Below, in pieces: positions 57,485 through 64,000 of a stretch of DNA of 64,000 nt; position 1 is the stretch's first letter, and each line of letters begins with the position of its first letter. The DNA is from Tamarix chinensis. Taxonomy: Eukaryota; Streptophyta; Magnoliopsida; Caryophyllales; Tamaricaceae. The notes under the pieces were generated by a model, which worked only from the letters and a program-made list of their open reading frames with translations, ran no database searches and had not been told where the DNA came from. The stretch lies in NCBI GenBank assembly GCA_030549775.1, contig CM060174.1, positions 30,880,117-30,944,116 on the forward strand, given 5' to 3'. The position numbers were made by a program, and so were the translations under genes.

Positions 57485-59267
57485 GTATGTTATCTTTTCA
57501 AGTTTGTTTTAACATTTTTATTTACTTTCAGATATGTTGTTTATGTAACAACTATGGATAGTTAACATGATAATGTTGATTGGCTATGATATGAGCTATA
57601 TGGATCGAAACATTAATTCATGTTCTTGTTGTGAGCTCCACTAGCCATGTCTTTTTATAACATTACATGTTTTAGCATGGTAGGCTTCCTTTTGGATTTG
57701 GCATCAGGGCATAAAGTGGCAACACACATTATTTTTCATTAATCGAGAATTCAATATACAGTGTTAAATATTTAGGGTAAGTATCATATGTGTCTTATGC
57801 ACTATTTATTAAACCAACTTAATTATTCATTTTGGCTGTTGTGTAATCTTAGTTTTTGCAAAAGTTGAAAATTTCAGTATCTTTTACTACAGCTTACTAT
57901 CAGAAGTTTTCAAACAAATAAATAATTTTAATATACATATCTAAACATGTCAATAGAGCTCAATTTATTTCATCACATTATCTACGCAACAGGGCTGCAT
58001 AACAATTCTCTATCTCATTTCCCTGGAAAAATTCTTCTTTTTCTTGCCATAGTGGAGAATGTGAACCTTTTCCATGCCACAATTCTCATGCACCATGATA
58101 TCTGGAATTTGTGGTTATTGACCCGGTTATGTCCGAATATTTTAGAAATTATTACTTGTTTCTTAGTGAACATGGTTATACATAATGGTTGTTAAATGTT
58201 AGTGAATCCATGAAATATTTCTTACTGGAATAATTATTTGAATAAAAGATTTCGTTTGCTTTTATATTGATGATATTTGAATCTAAAACAATAGTTATCT
58301 CTAAGATTTTGTGTTAATGTAGCTATATTATCTTTTTTTTACTGGTTCATAATATGCAACATAATAATTTTTTTATAAATGATTATTCTTTTATGATCGA
58401 ATTTTATATGTGCATAATGGTACTCTTTTATATTTGTTTTTGATATATAGTAGTTGTACACTTGTCTAATCGGAGTTTGAGTATTATCCAAATTTGTTGA
58501 TTGAAGTTATTTATACTAAAAGTCAATTAGGCTTTTAAGACACAGTTCTAGAGAAAAATATAAAAAAATTATAAAACTATTACCTATATTAGTTGTCTAG
58601 TCAACGCTCTTTCTCCGATTAATGTCCTTATCCAATCTGCGTCTTTACTCTTGTTAACCTACCTTAGTCGACTTATTGAAAAGTTCTAAGTTTATGTCTC
58701 ATCATAGGTTCTCAAAATATTTATTGGATGACGAATCCTAGTAAATTATTTCAAATAGTTAAATATTAATTAAATTATGCAATCCAAACTTAGAAGATAG
58801 TTTCCATGCCAATCTTATGCAAAAACCCAAACAAAATTTTTTTTGGATATGTATATACTCAATTATTTTTGAGTTTCCTATGCTTAAAATTATATTTTCC
58901 ATTTATTTATCTAATTGATTTTATTTCTCTCTTCATTTTTTTTATCCCTTTTAGTCATAACATTGAAATTTTTCATGTGAAGTTATAATTGAAATTTTAT
59001 TACATGGAAAATAATGAATAAAATGAAAACAAAAAACAATTGTAGTAGGAATAATTAGAGTGAGTGAGTTACGTTGTGTTCACTATGAATAATTAACGTT
59101 TTAGTGACCAAAATTTTTTGTGTTTAATGGACAATTTTTTATCCGTTAATGTCAATAAAAATTTAAAAACAATTATTGGTTCCCTAAAGAGTACAAACTC
59201 TCATTGTCTAGCTTTTTGATATGAATTTAGATTAATATGATTAAGTTAATTGTATATATATTTTTAG
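57485..59267 (+). other. Intron-like stretch after the demethylase exon
   Basis: It begins with a GTATGT donor and is AT-rich, as plant introns are. I looked for the next JmjC segment (in relatives an LGEKTTL-like and a QNPGEFV-like block) and could not read it. The open frame at 57947-58195 has no clear similarity. The first possible acceptor followed by a reading frame of unusual composition is at 59267. Confidence 0.4.
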
Positions 59268-59357
59268 GGAAAGCATGTTGATGATTATTATCAAATGAAG
59301 GATGAAAAGAATGAAAAGGATGACACTGAAGAGGATAATGAAGAAGATGATGTTTGA
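59268..59357 (+). CDS. Possible small terminal exon with acidic tail
   Basis: A TATATATTTTTAG acceptor is followed by 29 codons in phase and a TGA. They read GKHVDDYYQMKDEKNEKDDT and then a tail of mostly Glu and Asp ending in Val. The composition is strongly acidic and the purine-rich codons stand out from the AT-rich surroundings. This could be the last exon of an unrelated gene fragment, since ELF6 proteins end in zinc fingers and not in an acidic tail. No partner exon was found, and chance is a real alternative. Confidence 0.25.
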   Translation, partial: GKHVDDYYQMKDEKNEKDDTEEDNEEDDV

Positions 59358-59380
59358 TGCGTTTACAAAAACGCTTTTGT

Positions 59381-59477
59381 GATTCGGCTTATGAAGACAG
59401 TTAATGCTTTTGTTTGTTAGCTTACGAGTATGATCGATGTTTTTGTATATCAAGTTATGAAGATGCTCGGTGCTTTT
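59381..59477. repeat. 33-bp minisatellite, three copies
   Basis: Units at 59381-59411, 59412-59444 and 59445-59477 share the pattern 'ttAtGAagAt..t.gatGcTTTT', and a partial copy may precede them (59359-59378). They follow directly after the stop of the acidic frame. Confidence 0.65.
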
Positions 59478-59780
59478 ATATATCAAATTCATCTTCACAA
59501 AGGATGAGTTTCAATTTCTTCTATTGTGGGTGAATTTCCCAAACCTACATTTGTATATGTGATTTGCCTTTTTATTAAGTATTACCTCTTTTTTTTAGCA
59601 AATATTTAGGCATACATCCAGTGACAACATCAAAGGAGAAAATTTCATTTTCTCATGTTCTTATTAAGGTGAAAACACATAAACAATTATCCCACTCTAT
59701 ATACAATTAAAAAACCCAATGGTTTAACTTTTAAGCGAGGTGTAAAGTTTGTATTGAGGCCTTATACAAGGATCATTATC
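59478..59780. other. No gene seen
   Basis: AT-rich DNA between the small minisatellite and the first of the minus-strand LTR starts. Confidence 0.45.
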
Positions 59781-61211
59781 TATAACACTCTAAAATATAA
59801 TATTAAAAAATTTATTTTAGAAAAATAATTTATACAAAATTTCAAGTATTTAACATGATAAGGGATATGACTAATACCCAACCCATGTCGGATGTAAGGC
59901 CAAAAACAAGTTGCACATGAAATTAAGTGTGGTTAGTACTTGATCCAAGTTCGAAAAAAAAATAATAGCAAACAAAAAAAAGGAGGAAAAGACAACATAT
60001 TTAAATGAAATATCAAAACATTTACAATACATTATGTTCTAGAAAAGGGACAAAAAGAACAACATAAAACCACAAGAAGAACAAGAGAAATTGGATTATC
60101 TCAAGACACTCTAAACAATATCCCTAGACACTCTGACTTAGCCTAACCTTCCACTGAAACCTAAAAACTCTTAAAAGTTATAGTGTTAATACGAATTCAT
60201 AGTCCTAAGCAAATTACAATATCTCCTTAGAGTTAGCATGCTTACATTGCATATAATCATATAATAACGAGAATCGTACTGAAAACATATAATCACATGC
60301 GATATCAACTACTAAAGATAATCATGATCTCATACTCAACATATAATGATATTCAAATGTGAGACTTTATCAATAAAAATGAGTGTGTATTGTTTACATG
60401 AAACAATTCTACATAATGTTTATTGAAATCAAAAAATATTCCAAACATCATCAAGTTAACCCTAACCCATTTATTCAAGAGGTACTATAGTAGTTTTCTA
60501 GGCCAAATGAAAATAAATGCATTCAAATCTTGAGTGGAATATAATCATATAATCTAAGGCATTGATTGTCAAGGAGATGTTAGCAAAATCAAACCAATAA
60601 ATCCCATGGTAAAGCTTTCCAAGAAAGCATCACCACATAATAATCACCCATATTTAGCCTCAACAACCAAGTCCTTATTTGTGCGTACGCTCTATAGGGT
60701 GTATAAAATACCTATACAGAAGAAGTGAACCCTTTAACTATGAGGTGTAACTATACACTCAAGGGTCTAAGTCTGAGTTATGAGGTTCCTTCCAAACTCA
60801 AGTTTTCTTTCTCCTTAAGTAATTGTTACTTTTTTGAAAATTATTATATTATTAATAAAGGGCATATAATCCACCTGAACATTTAAAACTAAGTTATCCT
60901 ATCAATCTAAATGGACTCCAAGGGTCACATTAACTAAAACAAATCTAAGTCTTGGGTTAGGCATTTGCCATAGCGTAAACAAGTACCCAACTCAAATCAC
61001 TTCAATCCCTTTTTAACTAATTATTCTAATTTATTTAAAGGTAATTAGTAAGGTAATGTATCAAAGTGAAATTTAAAGGTCAACCTAAAGATTAGCTAAA
61101 AGTCAATAAGGACAACTTAGACCAATTTATTCATATGTAGGCACATTTTAGCAACAATACTAAAATGTTCCTAAAACATAATTACTACAATTTCATCTAT
61201 TTTATTACTAG
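59781..61211 (-). repeat. Long-LTR-type fragment, reversed
   Basis: It begins TATAACACTCTAAAATAT, a worn form of the LTR terminus TGTAACACCCCAAAAT. The sequence ATGACTAATACCCAACCCATG... at 59868 lies where the other minus copies have their first conserved block. It gives way to another LTR start at 61212. The 5' end is missing or not recognised. No genes. Confidence 0.45.
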
Positions 61212-61345
61212 TGTAATATCTCGAATTTTATCTAAACCTAATCCCAATTAATTAATAACATAACCAAATTATAATATCAAAATATTAATATTTTAACTTA
61301 TCCTATTCTATATTCCAGATTCTTAATAATTTAACGTAATCATAG
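61212..61345 (-). repeat. LTR end cut by a further LTR
   Basis: TGTAATATCTCGAATTTTATC is another copy of the LTR terminus. Only 134 bp precede the next LTR start at 61346, so this LTR appears to be interrupted by it. Confidence 0.4.
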
Positions 61346-63926
61346 TGCAACACCCCAAAAATTCACTTCTGAATTTTTTTAAAGAGTAAAGTAGAAGCTA
61401 AAATAGAATTTGGGGAATGGGACCACCACATCTAACATAAGATAAATGTCCACCATCTATCTCATGCTAGATGCAAGGCTAAAACCTGTCAAATAAAATT
61501 TCAAGCAACATCTATGGCGTGAGGATATACTCCCACAAGGAGATATCCACAGGCAGATGGCAAGTAAATAAATTCACTAAATAAAATCATCGCTGAATCA
61601 ATCAGTTGAACCCGTGAAATAAATCTGAATTTTAAATTCCTAAATAAATTCCTATGTATGACTCTTGGCCTCCTACAATCCTAGGATGTATGACTCTTGG
61701 CCTCTCACCACCCTAGGCTAACCCTAGCTCCATAGACCAAGGGATCCTCAGCCTTTAATAATATTTTGAGCCCCTAACTAGTAAAAGTCCCCAACCTTGT
61801 TATTAAAGACCCCATTCGTGCATGGGTCATATCTCCTTTCCCTTGTTCCTCAAATATGATACAACTTGCTCCTAGGGTTACCACATAAAAACTTAGTTGG
61901 GGTTATATGTGTCTAACCCCTCCTCTATTGCTTATTTAGCCCTAAACACCAACAACCATGCATATGTTAATGATTATCCATCCCCAAAAGTTTTGTAGCT
62001 TAACTCCTCCATTTCACATATGTGATAACCACCTCCCCACTATAATCCTCTCGAAACTCTAATCTCCCTATTATTTTTGTATCCACTTCTACATATGAAA
62101 ATTAACCAATAGACTTAACACACATTCCTTGAAAAGCATATCACACATTATAGTTTTGAGGCATAATACACTCCCCCATCTCTCGCATGTGTTAATATCG
62201 TACCATTATGGTTTAAAACCGCCTAAACCCTAATTTCACCCCCTTAGTACCTTCCCATCTCCCAGCATCCATAAACTCCCCTTTATTTTCCAAAATACAT
62301 AACACTACCATCATCTTCCCCATAAATTTCCTTCACAGCCATCCCTTCCTTAGTCATGCCCAAACATACCCCATTTATATTCACCTCTCTCCATGCAACA
62401 TTTACCCTAGTCCCCATTTATAATTATCATACTTATTATTCAACATTTTTCTAAGGAGTATTTGGCTAAACTTTTCCCCTAGGGTTTCCCCAAATGCCAT
62501 CTCACACAATATTTCCCCAAAATGCTTTAGGGCCTTTAAACCCTACCTATGCTTTATAGCCTCAAATACATAAATTTCTCGTTACTCTTCAAGACATGTA
62601 GTACCACATAATAAAACTTTACAGCAACATATAAACCAAGAAGTCAAGGCCACACATACTTTTACCTTAATTCCTTGCAAGAGAAGTTGCACAAGGAACC
62701 TTAGAGCATATATATTTCTTGCAGGTATTAACTTATCACATAATAGGATCATATTAGCACAAACACCCTAACTATAACTATAGCCTTATTAAAATAGCTT
62801 TGGTCTTGTAGCAATGGAACCTTATGCCTCCTCTCCTACGGATAATGGAAGAGTACCTAAAAATAGGAATACTCAACCTAGGCTAATTTATCATTCATCT
62901 ACCTTTTTCCTTTTTTTCTTTCCTTAATAAAAATGACAATAATAATAATAATAATAATGAATTTAATGAAAAGAAGCTTGAAATGGATGAAAAGTGGAGT
63001 GATGTGACCAAAATATGTAAGAGGAGTAGAGGGATGTGCATTGGAGGTGTAATGTGGAGGTGGATTTTATGTTCTAACAAGAGTAGGGCTTAGTTCTTTA
63101 GGTTTGTGGGTGGTGTTAGCATGAGATGGGCTAGTGACAAGGGATGTGGTTCATGGTGTTGATGCTAGCCATTGTGGTGTATTCTAGAGAGAGAGGAGAG
63201 GAAGGGGAAAATAGAGGGGAAAAGGTGGTGGATAAGGATAGCTACATACGGTGGGCACCTATGCTAAAGGTGGAGGTGAGATGATGGGGCTGAGAGTGGG
63301 AAATGGGCATATGGTGGTGGTGGCAAGAGGTGGTGCGGGGAAGCCCAACCTACCCACTTCACATATTTGTGGACGATAGATGAAGGGGAGAAGGAGGGAG
63401 GTGATGGGCTTAATAGGTCTAAGGTGATGCAGGGAAGGGATAGGAGAGGAGATGGGGTGACATCGTGTCTTGGCTGGGGTGGTGATGGTGGCTGAAGGTA
63501 AGAGCAAAGGAAAGGTACAAGAAATGATCAAAAAGGGAGAATGAGAGGAGGGACAGAGCTAGGGGTATTTATAAGCTTTGGGGGAGGATAAGGATATGAA
63601 GGGAAGGGGAAAAAGGTGGTCGGTTATTAGGTGTTCAACTGTGGTATAAGGATGACAATGTAGGTATGCGTGCATGCCCTACATGGCTAAAAATGGAAAA
63701 GAAAGGGGAGGTTTACAGGGTGATGTTGGGGTTAGATGCAAAAAGGCAATGGGGAGGGGCGTGTGTAGGGTCGAAGACAAGAGGTAGGGGATGGGGGGAA
63801 GAGAAAGGAGAAAAAATGGAGGGAGAGAAATGGAAAAGAATAAAAATGTACAATGGTGTGGCTATTGCTTGTGGGGGGAAAAAGGCGATGAAAATTTATT
63901 CTTAGGGAAAATTTTGAGGTATTACA
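61346..63926 (-). repeat. 3' LTR of a gypsy element leaving the window
   Basis: A 2.58-kb LTR in reverse orientation. It begins TGCAACACCCCAAAAATTC and ends GAGGTATTACA, and these are imperfect inverted repeats. The purine-rich tract at 62930-63900 is the usual 5' part on this strand. A 33-bp duplication lies at about 61653-61718 (TGTATGACTCTTGGCCTC twice). Directly to the right lies sequence coding on the minus strand that ends inside the LTR, so this is the 3' LTR, and the internal region and 5' LTR lie to the right of base 64000. The minus-strand frames 62895-63531 and the plus frame 63666-63905 are compositional. Confidence 0.65.
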
Positions 63927-64000
63927 TCACTGCCCTCAACTAAGTCTTCATCCTTGAAGTGACAGGCCAAGGTTTGGTAACAAGAATAAGGGAATGGTGA
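63902..64000 (-). CDS. Probable C-terminus of a gypsy polyprotein (partial)
   Basis: On the minus strand one frame is open from the window edge to a TAA at 63902-63904 and reads ..LACHFKDEDLVEGSDVIPQN.., ending inside the LTR. Ty3/gypsy polyproteins commonly end with a short acidic segment of this sort after integrase (LEDK and EDE forms). The purine-rich GAGGGCAGTGA immediately before the LTR could serve as the polypurine tract. The stop lies 22 bases inside the 3' LTR. Only 33 codons are visible, so the assignment rests on position and acidic character. The rest of pol should lie to the right. Confidence 0.45.
   Translation of the reverse strand, partial: SPFPYSCYQTLACHFKDEDLVEGSDVIPQNFP

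Noticed and set aside
57947..58195. Possible second exon of the demethylase
   Set aside because: I tried to match it to the JmjC region that follows in ELF6-type proteins and found no convincing conserved residues or splice pair.
1..64000. tRNA and rRNA genes
   Set aside because: I saw no cloverleaf with the standard A and B box pair and no rRNA sequence; the tRNA-like words present are retrotransposon primer sites.

Overview
The window is repeat-dominated nuclear DNA from a flowering plant. The evidence is nested Ty3/gypsy and Ty1/copia LTR retrotransposons with plant-type primer sites, a plant L1-type LINE with a DUF4283 ORF1, one end of a CACTA transposon, and a broken copy of the first exon of an ELF6-type JmjN/JmjC histone demethylase. 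No intact gene was found. Almost every coding stretch is a decayed transposon gene with stops and frameshifts. No rRNA, tRNA or CRISPR was seen. The species cannot be named from the sequence.

Layout. Positions 1-23087 hold a decayed gypsy gag (about 640-1560) and a pile-up of long LTRs whose ends share a short inverted TGTAAyaCCC terminus. Two are nearly complete solo LTRs: one on + at 7633-12226 with a perfect GGTTG target duplication, and one on - at 16406-20753. The second sits inside a Ty1/copia (Angela/SIRE-type) LTR, splitting it into 15823-16405 and 20754-21552. A copia RNase H fragment and polypurine tract lie just upstream, and a second, unbroken copia LTR lies on the other strand at 5437-6805.

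Positions 23088-42264 are one Athila-type gypsy element with LTRs at 23093-24557 and 40733-42259, a tRNA-Asp-type primer site and a perfect CATGA target duplication. A second Athila-type element (about 26857-34002) is inserted between its protease and reverse transcriptase. At the far edge of that insertion, about 300 bp of the host element's pol is inverted (34003-34308) and the next stretch of pol is missing. The outer element also carries at least seven copies of a palindromic motif of about 40 bp, in its LTRs and in the leader upstream of its env-like ORF.

Positions 42971-46583 hold further LTR pieces, one with a minisatellite. Positions 48952-54525 are a gypsy gag-protease split by a decayed LINE (about 49193-54000). 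The protease is in turn broken by a CACTA end at 54526, and a 132-bp tandem duplication spans that junction. The ELF6-like fragment follows at 56463-57484, then a possible small acidic terminal exon at 59268-59357. From 59781 to the end is a nest of minus-strand LTRs. The last of these appears to be the 3' LTR of an element that continues past the right edge.

The genes do not act together as a pathway. They record layered insertion, inversion, duplication and methylation-type decay. The most unusual signals are the palindromic motif family, the local pol inversion, the duplication across the CACTA/gypsy junction, and the demethylase fragment beside the CACTA end.
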